DNA from: Alphaproteobacteria bacterium
GTDB lineage: Bacteria > Pseudomonadota > Alphaproteobacteria > JACAEB01
Direction of reading: 5' to 3'
Assembly (NCBI GenBank): GCA_024236075.1
Contig: JACKLE010000001.1
Span: 124,001 to 188,000 of the forward strand
Length of the DNA stretch: 64,000 nt
The translations under genes and the position numbers were made by a program. Shown here in pieces: positions 44,809-53,546 of the stretch (its first letter is position 1; each line of letters opens with the position of its first letter). The notes under the pieces were generated by a model, which was not told where the DNA came from, made no database searches, and saw only the letters and a program-made list of their open reading frames with translations.

Positions 44809-46326
44809 CTACGGACGCCATTTCGTGTTGTGCATGAAGACGTTTTGGAAATAGGGGTCCGTCTCGTGATATTTGTAGGCCTCGATGATGCCGCTCACGG
44901 TCGATCCCGTGGCGCGGTAGTCGTAGCTGCAGGTCGAGTTGCCCAGGGGGTCCGCGTTCAGCGAGAGATTCGCCCCGTTGTGCGTTCCGCCGTCCCAGCC
45001 ATAGCCGTCCGGCATCAGTGAGGGCGTGTCGATGCGCCCATAGTAGACCGGCAGGTCCGTATTGCCGCCCGTGCGTTCGATCGAGGCCGTCGTGATGTCC
45101 GTGATCTTGAAGACGTGACAGCCGAAATGGCCGTTGTTCGCCTCGCCGCCCGACGCCGGATAGAAGTTCGGCGCCGTGATCGCGATGATGGAGCCGTCAG
45201 CAGCCTGAACGATGTCCGTCGCCGTGAAGGTCAGCTCGTCGTCCGGGGCCTCGATGCGTCCCGCATCCTTGAGCGCGACGGCTTCCGTCTGCCCGTAAAG
45301 GCGGCCGACATAGGACCAGGTCCACTGATTGGGATGGCTCTGGTCGGGGTTCGCCTGGGAGCGGAAGAGGAAGGTGTCGCTCTTCGAGAGGTCGGTCGAC
45401 CCCGATCCGAGCGCGAAGCAATGCGACGAGAGGTAGAGCCGGTTGTCGGTGTGGTAGTAGAGCCCCGGCTCCAGCCAGATGCTGCAATCGGCCGTGTCGT
45501 TGCCGCCGAGCGCCGTCAGGTCGACCACCGAGAAGTTGTTGTTGGCGCCGGTGCCCATGCTGCCGCCGGTGCCCTTGTTGTCCTCGAAATTGGCGACGCC
45601 GTTGCAGTTCGCTCCGCAGGTGCCGATGCCCGAAGGGGCGCCGAGCGTGCCGGTCAGGAGCTGGCGATGGGTGGTCGAGGGATTCATGACCTGCGTGTAG
45701 ATGCCGTCGACGCTGTCGGCCATGACGAGCTCCAGCCGCTCGCTCGTGTAGACCTTCCCCTGACTTTCCTTGTGCCAATATTTGTCGCGCACGCCGACCC
45801 ATTTGCCGTTGCCGACCTTGGCGAGGTTGTAGGTCTCCGAGTTGGTGACCCCCCACGGCGCGAAGAGGTTCACGCGGGGATCCTTGTCCCAGCGATAGGG
45901 CACGAGCTTCATCTTCTGTCCGGAAGGCTGCGGCCCGCTGGAGAGGCCGAAGCTGCCGCCGGAGTTCGTGGTCTTCATATAATGCGTCTCGACGCTCACG
46001 ACCCAGGGCGAGAGGAATGTGCGCTTGATCGCCGCCGGATAGGAATAGGCGAGCCACATGGTGGCGGAGCTGCCCGAACCGCTCTGCCAGCGGATCACAG
46101 GATCGGCATTGCCGAGCAGATTTGTCGGAGAGGTCGGCAGGGGATCGAGCGATTCGAGATTGACATAGGGGCAGGTATTGCCCGGCGGAGAGGGCGGGGA
46201 GACGGTGTTGTCGTCCTCATAGCAGGTCACCGTCTGCGTGTTGATTGCGCTTGCCGGTGTCGCGACGAGCGGGACGCCTAGGGCAAGCGCCATCGCCCCG
46301 AGAATTCGGGTGTGTCCTATCGACAT
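44809..46326 (-). CDS. Secreted Cys-containing protein, sialidase-like propeller suspected (paralogue 2)
   Basis: The 505-residue product has a signal peptide (MSIGHTRILGAMALALGVPL, ending ATPASA). The ATG at 46326 is chosen because GGGAGG lies four bases before it; the longer reading frame starts inside that ribosome site. It is the tandem partner of the 43131-44702 product, with the same motif order and the same C-terminal WRP ending. It carries TTNSGGSF where its partner has the Asp-box TTDSGSNF, so the key Asp is replaced by Asn here. Likely exported to the periplasm or medium. Function unknown. Confidence 0.75.
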   Translation of the reverse strand: MSIGHTRILGAMALALGVPLVATPASAINTQTVTCYEDDNTVSPPSPPGNTCPYVNLESLDPLPTSPTNLLGNADPVIRWQSGSGSSATMWLAYSYPAAIKRTFLSPWVVSVETHYMKTTNSGGSFGLSSGPQPSGQKMKLVPYRWDKDPRVNLFAPWGVTNSETYNLAKVGNGKWVGVRDKYWHKESQGKVYTSERLELVMADSVDGIYTQVMNPSTTHRQLLTGTLGAPSGIGTCGANCNGVANFEDNKGTGGSMGTGANNNFSVVDLTALGGNDTADCSIWLEPGLYYHTDNRLYLSSHCFALGSGSTDLSKSDTFLFRSQANPDQSHPNQWTWSYVGRLYGQTEAVALKDAGRIEAPDDELTFTATDIVQAADGSIIAITAPNFYPASGGEANNGHFGCHVFKITDITTASIERTGGNTDLPVYYGRIDTPSLMPDGYGWDGGTHNGANLSLNADPLGNSTCSYDYRATGSTVSGIIEAYKYHETDPYFQNVFMHNTKWRP

Positions 46327-46826
46327 GTTTCCTCCCAAGATTATTGCCGTCCCGCCGTCCTGGAGGGACGATCCTCAGGCTACGGAGCACCTCTTAAGGG
46401 GTGCCGCGGCATCTTGCGTGCCACCCGGGCGGGAGTCAAGAAATATTGTACTGTGTACATGTTTTGCCGGGCTCCCCGGCTGCTCGCGCAGCCGCGCCTC
46501 GGGTCGCTCGGTTCCGTCGCAGGAATAAAACCTATTCGGACCAATGCCTTAATTGAAGCGCGCGTCCCGAGGATTCGCCGTCAATCGGCGGGCAATGGCG
46601 GCTCCCGCCGGCCCGGCAAAAAATGACCGGCGAAAACGTATACAATGTGCATGTCGCGTCAAGGGCGACGGCACGGTTCGGCGGGATGGAGCCGCGGCGT
46701 CGCGCCGGTATCGTGCAGCGGCGTGGACCGGAATTTTCGGTCCGCTCTCTTCAATGTGTCCGCGGCTGGCGCGGGAAGAGGGCGAGGCGATCGGGCGGGA
46801 TACGGCCCGGCGTCGGTGCCGGACCC
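46327..46826. other. Intergenic region with two palindromic motifs
   Basis: No gene is supported in this 500-base stretch. It contains an 18-base imperfect palindrome GCACCTCTTAAGGGGTGC (46387-46404) in the leader of the paralogue 2 gene and TGTAC-TGT-GTACA (46447-46459) further upstream. An AT-rich stretch around 46519-46560 follows. These could be operator sites for the secreted paralogues. The far end lies downstream of the PhyH gene. Confidence 0.45.
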
Positions 46827-47699
46827 TCACTCCGCCTTCGGCGTGCCGTCGTCGTGCAGCGGACCCATCGGGCGCTGCTCCCACGGCATGACGCCCGGAT
46901 ATTCGCGCGGAATGACGTTGTTGATGCGGCCGAGCCCGTGATTCTGCATGAAGCCGAGGCGCGCGAGGAGCGCCGGGCGCTCCGCACGCAGAATGTCGCG
47001 GTCGAGGCCCAGGGTGAAGTTTTCCTGCGAGCGGATATAGGGCTTGCAGCAATACATGAGGATGGCGGGCCGCCGCTCGTCCTTGGTGACGTTCGAGCCG
47101 GTGCCGTGCCAGAGACGGCCTTCGAAGACGAGGGCCGATCCCGCGGGTGCTTCGGCGCTGATGAGGCGGGACGGGGGGATCTCCGGGCTGTGATGGCTCT
47201 CCACATGCGAGCCCGGCGCAAGCAGCGTGCCGCCGTTCTCCTTCGTGAAGTCCCCGAGGAGGAAGAGGATGTTCGCGACCATCGGCTTCGGGGTCCAGCC
47301 GACATAGCCCTGGTCCTGGTGGAGGTACATGGGCTGGCCGCCGGGCCCGGCGATGTTCGCCGTGAGGCTCGACAGAAGCCAGTCGCGTCCCAAAAGATGC
47401 GACATGAAGGTGTCGACCAGGGGATGCAGCACCAAGTCGCGGAAGACGCGCCCCTTGTTGACGAGGAAGAAGAGGCGCTGATTGGCGCCGCCTCCGTCGA
47501 ACGTGCCGAGGCGGTGCGCCCGCTCGCCGGCCGCCTGCTCGAGCGTGCGCTCCCGCAGGACGGCAAGTTCCTCCGCACTCAGAGCGTTCTCCAGAATGCC
47601 ATAGCCGAAGGCGGCGAGATCGCCCTTGACGCGCGTGATGTCGCGCGTGGGCTTCGGCAGCGTTGTCGCATCGTGGACCACGGGGCTCTGCATGTTCAT
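46827..47699 (-). CDS. Phytanoyl-CoA dioxygenase (PhyH) family protein
   Basis: A 290-residue Fe(II)/2-oxoglutarate dioxygenase. The metal triad is visible as the HxD in YLHQDQGYVGW and the distal His in RLWHGTGSNVT; the Arg in DERRPAILMYCC may bind 2-oxoglutarate. PhyH members act on many small substrates, and the true one cannot be inferred. Its start lies 22 bases behind the S24 regulator gene on the same strand, which may control it. Confidence 0.88.
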   Translation of the reverse strand: MNMQSPVVHDATTLPKPTRDITRVKGDLAAFGYGILENALSAEELAVLRERTLEQAAGERAHRLGTFDGGGANQRLFFLVNKGRVFRDLVLHPLVDTFMSHLLGRDWLLSSLTANIAGPGGQPMYLHQDQGYVGWTPKPMVANILFLLGDFTKENGGTLLAPGSHVESHHSPEIPPSRLISAEAPAGSALVFEGRLWHGTGSNVTKDERRPAILMYCCKPYIRSQENFTLGLDRDILRAERPALLARLGFMQNHGLGRINNVIPREYPGVMPWEQRPMGPLHDDGTPKAE

Positions 47700-47721
47700 G
47701 AGCGCGTTCCTTGCCCTTGTC

Positions 47722-48378
47722 TTACTGGCTTGCCCAGACGATCCGGGCGATCCATTCGATGTCGCGCACCTCGAAGCTCAGATCGGCGAAGTCCGGGTTG
47801 AACGAGCCCAGCTCCACCTTGTGCGCGGTCAGACGCTTCAGGAGCTTGGCCATCACCTCCCCGGCCTTCGTCTTCGCGACCACCCTGTCGCCCCGCCGGA
47901 CGGGCGCGTTCGGCGCCACCACGAGAATGTCGCCGTCGCGATAGACCGGCAGCATGCTGTCCCCGCTCACTTCGAGCGCGTAGGCATTTTCATCGCTAAT
48001 TCCGGGAAAATCCACCTCATCCCATCCAGAACCGACAGGAAAGCCAGAATCGTCGAAAAAACCGGCGGATCCGGCCTGAGCGAATCCAATCAGCGGCACG
48101 AAGCGCCGGACGCCGGGTCCCTGGCCGTGTCGGGCTCCGAGGTGGGCGACGAAGCTCTCCATGCTCGCGCCGGTGGCGTCGAGGATCTTCGAGATGCTCT
48201 CGGTCGAGGGCCAGCGCGGCTTTCCAGCCGTTGTGATGCGTTTGGACCGGTTGAAGGTGGTGGGATCGAGGCCCGCCATGCGCGCCAGGCCCGAAGGCGA
48301 ATAGCCATGCGCGCGCGCGAGCGCGTCGATCGCGTCCCAGATCGCTTCGTGGGTGAGGGCGATGGGCGTGCCCTTCAT
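47722..48378 (-). CDS. HTH regulator with LexA-like S24 peptidase domain
   Basis: The 218-residue product has an N-terminal helix-turn-helix (YSPSGLARMAGLDPTTFNRSKR). The C-terminal S24 autoprotease domain follows, with AG at the putative cleavage site (FAQAGSAGFF), the catalytic Ser in EVSGDSMLPVYRDGD and the Lys in AKTKAGEVMAKLL. This type is widespread in alphaproteobacterial chromosomes and is not necessarily phage-derived. A perfect palindrome lies just upstream of its start, suggesting autoregulation. Confidence 0.9.
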   Translation of the reverse strand: MKGTPIALTHEAIWDAIDALARAHGYSPSGLARMAGLDPTTFNRSKRITTAGKPRWPSTESISKILDATGASMESFVAHLGARHGQGPGVRRFVPLIGFAQAGSAGFFDDSGFPVGSGWDEVDFPGISDENAYALEVSGDSMLPVYRDGDILVVAPNAPVRRGDRVVAKTKAGEVMAKLLKRLTAHKVELGSFNPDFADLSFEVRDIEWIARIVWASQ

Positions 48379-48392
48379 GCATGCTTCCCGAA

Positions 48393-48409
48393 ATTCCTAA
48401 AATAGGAAT
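48393..48409. promoter_or_regulatory. Palindromic operator upstream of the S24 regulator
   Basis: ATTCCTA-AAA-TAGGAAT is a perfect inverted repeat with seven-base arms, 14 bases upstream of the regulator ATG. On the minus strand it contains TATTTT, a possible -10 element, so binding would block the promoter. It also lies between this gene and the divergent DUF952-pyrD genes. Confidence 0.65.
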
Positions 48410-48499
48410 GTTAGCATAGGCTGTGAATCTGCCCGGCGCAAGCACGAGCTGCGCAGGTTTCGATTGGCGCGGGACGGCGCACGCGCTATGGGAACGGCC

Positions 48500-48883
48500 A
48501 TGCTGGCGCATGCGTCTCCCGCCTATGTCTACAAGGTCGCTCCGCGCGCGGATTGGGCGCGCGCGGCCGCCGAGCGTCTCTATCGCGGCTCGGCCGATGA
48601 TGCGCGGGACGGGTTCATCCACCTTTCGACGGCCGAGCAGCTCGCCGGCACGCTCGCCCGGTATTTCGCCGGGCGGGAGGATCTCGTTCTCGTCGCAGTG
48701 AGGTCGGAGGCGGTGGGCCCGGCCCTGCGCTACGAGGCCTCGCGGGGCGGCGCGCTGTTCCCGCATCTCTACGGGCCGCTCGCGCTCGATGCCGTCGCCG
48801 GGGTCGCCGATATCGTCCTCGGTGCCGAGGGCCACGAGCTGCCCACGGAGCTTCCGGGTCTCGGCGGGGTGCGCGCGCCATGA
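48500..48883 (+). CDS. DUF952 family protein
   Basis: The 127-residue product fits DUF952, small proteins of unknown activity with a YVYKV start and GFIHLSTAEQLAGTLARYFAGREDLVLVAV as the signature stretch. It overlaps pyrD by four bases, the usual arrangement in Hyphomicrobiales. The ATG at 48500 is used; an ATG four codons earlier (48488) is equally possible. Confidence 0.85.
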   Translation: MLAHASPAYVYKVAPRADWARAAAERLYRGSADDARDGFIHLSTAEQLAGTLARYFAGREDLVLVAVRSEAVGPALRYEASRGGALFPHLYGPLALDAVAGVADIVLGAEGHELPTELPGLGGVRAP

Positions 48884-49986
48884 GCTCCGGCCTTTTCCGC
48901 CTCGCGCGCCCGCTTCTCCATCGGCTCGAGCCCGAGACGGCCCACCGCCTCACGATCACGGCCCTCGCGAAGGGCTGGGTGAGCCACCCGCGCGAGGCCG
49001 ATCCGCCCTCGCTCGAGACGCGCGCCCTCGGCTTCGTCTTTCCCAATCCAATCGGGCTCGCGGCCGGCTTCGACAAGAATGCCGAGGTGGCGGATGCGAT
49101 GCTCGCACTGGGCTTCGGCTTCGTCGAGGTCGGCACGATCTGCCCGCGGCCGCAGGAGGGCAATGCGCGCCCGCGCGTGTTCCGCCTCGCGGAGGACCGC
49201 GCGGTCATCAACCGCCTCGGATTTCCCAGCGAGGGGCTTGCCGCGGTAAAGCCGCGGCTCGAGCGGCGCTGGGGCGCGAGCGGCATACTCGGCGCCAATA
49301 TCGGCGCCAACAAGGATTCGCACGACCGCCGCATGGACTACGACATCTGCCTGCGCGCGCTTTATGGGTATACGGACTATTTTACGATCAACGTCTCCTC
49401 GCCCAATACGCCGGGCCTGCGCGGCCTTCAGGGCCGGCGGGAGCTCGACGACCTGCTCTCCATGCTCACCGCGACCCGGGCCGAGCTCGACCGCGGCTCC
49501 GGGAGGCCCGCGCCGCTTGTCCTGAAGGTCGCGCCCGACCTCACGCCTTCGGGTCTGGAGGACGTCGCTTCGGTGGTCGAGACGCACAAGCTCGATGGCG
49601 TCATCGTCGCCAACACGACGATCGAGGAGCGCGATGCCCTGAAGAGTGCCAACCGGGTGCAGGCGGGCGGGCTTTCGGGACCGCCGCTCTTCAAGCGCTC
49701 GACGGAGATGCTGGCCGATCTCTACCGCATGACCGGAGGCCGCGTTCCCCTGATCGGCGCGGGCGGAATCTCCTCCGGGCGCGACGCATATGTGAAGATC
49801 CGCATGGGCGCCTCGCTGGTCCAGCTCTATACGGGCCTCATCTATCAGGGGCCCGAGCTCGTTCGCCGCATCAAGCGCGAGCTCGCGAGCTTCCTCAAGG
49901 CCGACGGGCTCTCGAGCGTCGCCGAGGCCGTCGGCACGGGCGCGGACGGCACGCACCGCGCGGTTCTGAAGAACATGATGGGCTGA
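48880..49986 (+). CDS. pyrD: Dihydroorotate dehydrogenase (quinone), PyrD class 2
   Basis: Oxidises dihydroorotate with membrane quinone in pyrimidine synthesis. The 368-residue protein has the N-terminal membrane-binding helix region (LFRLARPLLHRLEPETAHRL), FPNPIGLAAGFDKNAE, TINVSSPNTPGLRGLQ with the class 2 catalytic Ser, and IGAGGISSGRDAYVKI for FMN phosphate. Its start overlaps the DUF952 stop. Confidence 0.95.
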   Translation: MSSGLFRLARPLLHRLEPETAHRLTITALAKGWVSHPREADPPSLETRALGFVFPNPIGLAAGFDKNAEVADAMLALGFGFVEVGTICPRPQEGNARPRVFRLAEDRAVINRLGFPSEGLAAVKPRLERRWGASGILGANIGANKDSHDRRMDYDICLRALYGYTDYFTINVSSPNTPGLRGLQGRRELDDLLSMLTATRAELDRGSGRPAPLVLKVAPDLTPSGLEDVASVVETHKLDGVIVANTTIEERDALKSANRVQAGGLSGPPLFKRSTEMLADLYRMTGGRVPLIGAGGISSGRDAYVKIRMGASLVQLYTGLIYQGPELVRRIKRELASFLKADGLSSVAEAVGTGADGTHRAVLKNMMG

Positions 49987-50092
49987 GCCTTGTTCCGACC
50001 GGTCGCGCGCCCCAGATCCCCCGGTCTGGATTCTCCTCTCCGAGAGGCCTAGATCCTCGGGGCGGGGTGGATGTGCTTTTGTGAAGAGCGTC

Positions 50093-50851
50093 ATGGCTTC
50101 TGCGCGGAATCAGGCCGGTGTTGCGTCGTCTCGCGAGGACGACCGCGCCCCTGTCTACTATGCCATCGGCGATATTCACGGTCGGCGCGACTGCCTCGAC
50201 GCGCTTCTCGCGCGCATCGTTCGCCACGGCGCCCGCGCCGACGAACGGGACGTGCGTGCGCGCGTCATCGTGACGCTTGGCGACTATGTCGACCGAGGGC
50301 CCGATTCGCGCGGCGTCATCGAGCGGCTGATGCGCGGCGTCGAAGGCTTTTCCCTCGTCACGCTCAAGGGCAATCACGAGGCGATCTTCCTCACCGTGCT
50401 CGCCGATCCTGCGCCCGACCTCTGGGCCTGGTGGCGGCGCAATGGCGGCCATTCGACGCTGTCGAGCTACGGCCGGCTGCCCGAGGGGCCGCCGACGCGC
50501 GCATGGCTCGAGGATCACGTTCCCGAGGCGCACCGGCGCTGGCTGGAGGCGCTGCCTGTCGTCCATGCACCGGACGGCCTCGTCTTCGTGCATGCCGGCA
50601 TTCGTCCGGGCGTGCCGCTCGACGCGCAGAGCGAAGAGGATATGCTCTGGATCCGCCAGGAGTTCCTGGACTCGCGGGTCGATTTCGGCGGGCGTATCGT
50701 ACACGGACATACGCCCAACGAGACGCCCGAGATCCTCGCGAACCGCATCAATCTCGACACACTCGCCTATGCGAGCGGCATTCTCACTTGCGCGGTCATC
50801 GACGGCACCGATCCCCGCGGCACGCCGGAGATTTTGCAGACCTCGCTCTGA
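50093..50851 (+). CDS. Metallophosphoesterase (PPP-type serine/threonine phosphatase)
   Basis: The 252-residue product contains the full phosphoprotein-phosphatase metal motifs: GDIHGRRDCLD, GDYVDRGPDSRG and LKGNHEAIF, then HAGIRPG and HGHTPNETPE. It could be a protein phosphatase or a diadenosine tetraphosphatase-like enzyme. The ATG at 50093 is chosen; a GTG four codons earlier is possible. It stands alone on its strand between pyrD and the thioesterase genes. Confidence 0.88.
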   Translation: MASARNQAGVASSREDDRAPVYYAIGDIHGRRDCLDALLARIVRHGARADERDVRARVIVTLGDYVDRGPDSRGVIERLMRGVEGFSLVTLKGNHEAIFLTVLADPAPDLWAWWRRNGGHSTLSSYGRLPEGPPTRAWLEDHVPEAHRRWLEALPVVHAPDGLVFVHAGIRPGVPLDAQSEEDMLWIRQEFLDSRVDFGGRIVHGHTPNETPEILANRINLDTLAYASGILTCAVIDGTDPRGTPEILQTSL

Positions 50852-50858
50852 ACGCCTG

Positions 50859-51305
50859 TCATGGACCGGGCTTGAGCAGCGCCTGCGTGTTCTCGCGCGC
50901 CTGGCCGAGAAGGAAGTGGCCGTGCGCGATCGCGATGGGCCGGGTCTCGTCGTCCTGCCAGGCATTGGCCGAGACGTTTGCGACGTTGCGTCCGAGCTTG
51001 GTGACGCTGGCGCGCGCCCGCGTCGCGACCGGTCGGCCGGAGCGGCGGTACTCGATCGTGAAGGTGATGGCCTTGGGCAGGGGCTCGAGTCCGATCTCGG
51101 CGCACAGCGCGCCGATGGCCGCGATCTCGAGCAGCGCGCCGATGACGCCGCCGTGCAGCGCCGGCAGGAGGGGATTGCCTATGAGGCTCTCCGCAAACGG
51201 AAGGCTGGCCGTCAGCCGCTCTTCCTCGAAGCCGAGCCGCACGCCGAGGAAGCGCGCATAGGGAACCGCCTCCAGGAGCGCCGCGAGATCCTCGCTGGCG
51301 CTCAT
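50859..51305 (-). CDS. PaaI-like hotdog-fold thioesterase (second of a pair)
   Basis: The 148-residue product has the hotdog thioesterase pattern LLPALHGGVIGALLEIAAIGAL followed by TFTIEYRRSGRPVATRARASVTKLG. These enzymes hydrolyse acyl-CoA esters. It overlaps the preceding thioesterase gene by four bases (ATGA), so the two are translated together. The substrate is unknown; the pair may work as a heteromer. Confidence 0.85.
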   Translation of the reverse strand: MSASEDLAALLEAVPYARFLGVRLGFEEERLTASLPFAESLIGNPLLPALHGGVIGALLEIAAIGALCAEIGLEPLPKAITFTIEYRRSGRPVATRARASVTKLGRNVANVSANAWQDDETRPIAIAHGHFLLGQARENTQALLKPGP

Positions 51306-51766
51306 GGTCCTCCGGCCTCCCCGTCGGGTCCGAGCATGAAGGTCGCCGTCGCGGCCGCGACCGGGTCGGTGCCGTCTCCCTCGTGGGCGAGGCCTCGCAC
51401 GAAGGCGATGCGCCGGGTCACGCGGGTGCACGCCGCCTCGCCGACGACGGTCGCGCCGGGTGTCGCGGGCCGCATGTAGTCGATCCGGAGGTCGAGCGTC
51501 GCCATGGTGCGCAGACGCGTGAGCGCCGCGTAGGCCGCCATGCCGCACACGGTGTCGAGCAGCGTCGTGATGGCGCCGCCATGAAGGACGCCGGTCGCGG
51601 GGTTTCCGACCAGCCTTGGATCGTAGGGTAGCGCGATCACGGCGCGCGCCTCGCCGAAGGCACGAAGCGCCAGGCCCAGCGCACGCGCATGGGGTATGGC
51701 ATCGAGCCATGGCACGGGGCCGGTCTGCCCGCCGCGACCCGTTCCGCCGTTCTCAGCATCGTTCAT
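51302..51766 (-). CDS. PaaI-like hotdog-fold thioesterase (first of a pair)
   Basis: The 154-residue product shows GVLHGGAITTLLDTVCGMAAY and ATLDLRIDYMRPATPGATVVGEA, the typical PaaI/YigI hotdog helix and strand. It has an N-terminal Gly-rich extension of about 15 residues. It is divergent from the TetR gene, so it may belong to that regulon. Confidence 0.87.
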   Translation of the reverse strand: MNDAENGGTGRGGQTGPVPWLDAIPHARALGLALRAFGEARAVIALPYDPRLVGNPATGVLHGGAITTLLDTVCGMAAYAALTRLRTMATLDLRIDYMRPATPGATVVGEAACTRVTRRIAFVRGLAHEGDGTDPVAAATATFMLGPDGEAGGP

Positions 51767-51912
51767 GGCCCGCAGTCCTCGGGCGTTCCGCTTCCCCTGT
51801 CAACGATACCCTCTTTCCGTGTGGTTTGACGGGCCTTCGAACGCGGTTAGACTGCACGGTCAACCGGTATTCGGTCGACGAATGCAGGCCAATTGGATGT
51901 GGGGTACCGCAG

Positions 51913-52554
51913 GTGAACGAGATTGCCCAGGTCATCGAGCTTGACGAAGAGCTCATCGGCAAGCGCGAGCGCACAAAGGCGAACAATCGCCGGGCTATCT
52001 TGAATGCCGCCCGCGAGGTCTTTTCCGAGCTCGGCTATGGCGCCGCGAGCGTGCGCGACATCATTCGCCGCACGGGCCTCGCGTCGGGTACGTTCTACAA
52101 CTACTACCGTTCGAAGGAAGAGGTGTTCGAGGCGCTGCTCGACGACGTCACGATGTCGCTGCGCCCGCGTCTCACCGATGCGCGCCGCAATGCCAGGACT
52201 TTCGACGATTTTCTCTTCGCGAGCTACCGCGTCTATTTCGACTTCTGCTGCAACGACCGCGCCGCGTTCAATCTCCTGCGCGTCAACGCGGACGAGGTGC
52301 GCATCAAGATGAACACCCACGAGGTCGACGCCTCGGTGGCGGATGTGCGCACCGATCTCGTCGCGGCCATGAAGGCGGGCCTTTGCCCGCGCGTCGATCC
52401 CGATCTCCTGACGGCGAGCCTCGTCGGCATCGGGCGCGACATGGCGAACTACCTCATGACGCAGGCGCGGCCCGACATCGACGCGGCGGCGGCCTTCGCG
52501 ACGGCGCTCGTCATCTCGGGCGTCGAGGGAATGGCGCGCCGCGGCAAGGCATGA
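51913..52554 (+). CDS. TetR family transcriptional regulator
   Basis: The 213-residue product has the TetR helix-turn-helix SVRDIIRRTGLASGTFYNYYRSKEEVFEALLDD near residues 45-75 and a ligand domain with Cys-rich FDFCCNDRAAFNLLRV. The GTG start is chosen because no ATG is in frame upstream; the ribosome site is weak. It overlaps the quinone reductase gene by four bases and is divergent from the thioesterase pair, so all three may be its targets. Confidence 0.88.
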   Translation: MNEIAQVIELDEELIGKRERTKANNRRAILNAAREVFSELGYGAASVRDIIRRTGLASGTFYNYYRSKEEVFEALLDDVTMSLRPRLTDARRNARTFDDFLFASYRVYFDFCCNDRAAFNLLRVNADEVRIKMNTHEVDASVADVRTDLVAAMKAGLCPRVDPDLLTASLVGIGRDMANYLMTQARPDIDAAAAFATALVISGVEGMARRGKA

Positions 52555-53537
52555 GGGCGCTGGTCTGCCGGGAGCTCTCGGCGGATCTTTCGGGCGTCAG
52601 ATTGGAGCGGGCCTGGCCCGATCCGCCGCCGCCCGGGCCCGGCAAGGTTCGCGTGCGGCTCGCCTATGCGGCGCTCAACTTTCCCGACCTTCTGATGACG
52701 CGCGGGCTCTATCAGATGAAGCCCGAGCTGCCTTTCGTCCCGGGCGGCGAGGCCGCGGGCCATGTGCAGGATGTCGGCGAGGGCGTCGAAGGCGTCGCGC
52801 CGGGCGATCCCGTCATTGCGAGCCTCGCGACCGGCGGGCTTGCCGAACGGGCGCTGCTTCCGGCCGCGGCCCTGCGGCCCGTGCCGGACGGGCTCACGCT
52901 CGCTGAGGCGGCGGGCTTCACCACCATGTACATGACGGCTTTCGTCGCGCTCGACCGGCGCGGGCGGCTCGCCGCCGGCGAGACGCTGCTCGTGCACGGC
53001 GCGGCCGGCGGGGTCGGCCTTGCCGCCGTCGATCTCGGTCTCGTCATCGGCGCCCGCGTCATCGCGACCGCGTCGACGCCCGACAAGCGCGCATTTCTCG
53101 CGGAGCGGGGCGCCCACCATGTGATCGCGCCGGAGCCGGGATTTCGCGAGGAGGTCAAGGCGCTCACCGGCGGGCGCGGCGCCGACGTGATCTACGATCC
53201 CGTCGGGGGCGCGGTCTTCGCCGAATCCATGCGCTGCATCGCCTGGGACGGACGCCTGCTCGTCGTCGGCTTCGCGAGCGGAACCATTCCTCAGCTCACG
53301 GCCAATATTCCGCTCATCAAGGGCTTTTCCGTGGTCGGCGTGCGCGCGGGCGAGCACGGACGGCGTCACCCGGAGGACGGGCGCGCCTGCCGCGCCGCCA
53401 TCGACGGGCTCGCCGCCGAGGGGCGCCTCAGGCCCCATGTCGGGGCGGTCCTGCCGCTCGGGGATGCCATCGAAGGCCTCAGGCGCCTCGACCGCCGGGA
53501 AGCGGTCGGCAAGATCGTCATCGACTGCGCGGCGTGA
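52551..53537 (+). CDS. NADPH:quinone oxidoreductase / zinc-free alcohol dehydrogenase family
   Basis: A 328-residue MDR-family reductase with the GroES-like N-terminus (ALNFPDLLMTRGLYQMKPELPFVPGGEAAGHV), the nucleotide-binding motif VHGAAGGVGLAAVDLG and DVIYDPVGGAVFAESMRCIAWDGRLLVVGFASG. The zinc ligands of alcohol dehydrogenases are missing, which supports a quinone or enoyl reductase. It is translationally coupled to the TetR gene. Confidence 0.9.
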   Translation: MRALVCRELSADLSGVRLERAWPDPPPPGPGKVRVRLAYAALNFPDLLMTRGLYQMKPELPFVPGGEAAGHVQDVGEGVEGVAPGDPVIASLATGGLAERALLPAAALRPVPDGLTLAEAAGFTTMYMTAFVALDRRGRLAAGETLLVHGAAGGVGLAAVDLGLVIGARVIATASTPDKRAFLAERGAHHVIAPEPGFREEVKALTGGRGADVIYDPVGGAVFAESMRCIAWDGRLLVVGFASGTIPQLTANIPLIKGFSVVGVRAGEHGRRHPEDGRACRAAIDGLAAEGRLRPHVGAVLPLGDAIEGLRRLDRREAVGKIVIDCAA

Positions 53538-53546
53538 GAGCCCCGG

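Noticed and set aside
47722..48378. S24 repressor as sign of a prophage
   Set aside because: No integrase, structural phage genes or att-like repeats are near, and this regulator type is common in alphaproteobacterial core chromosomes.
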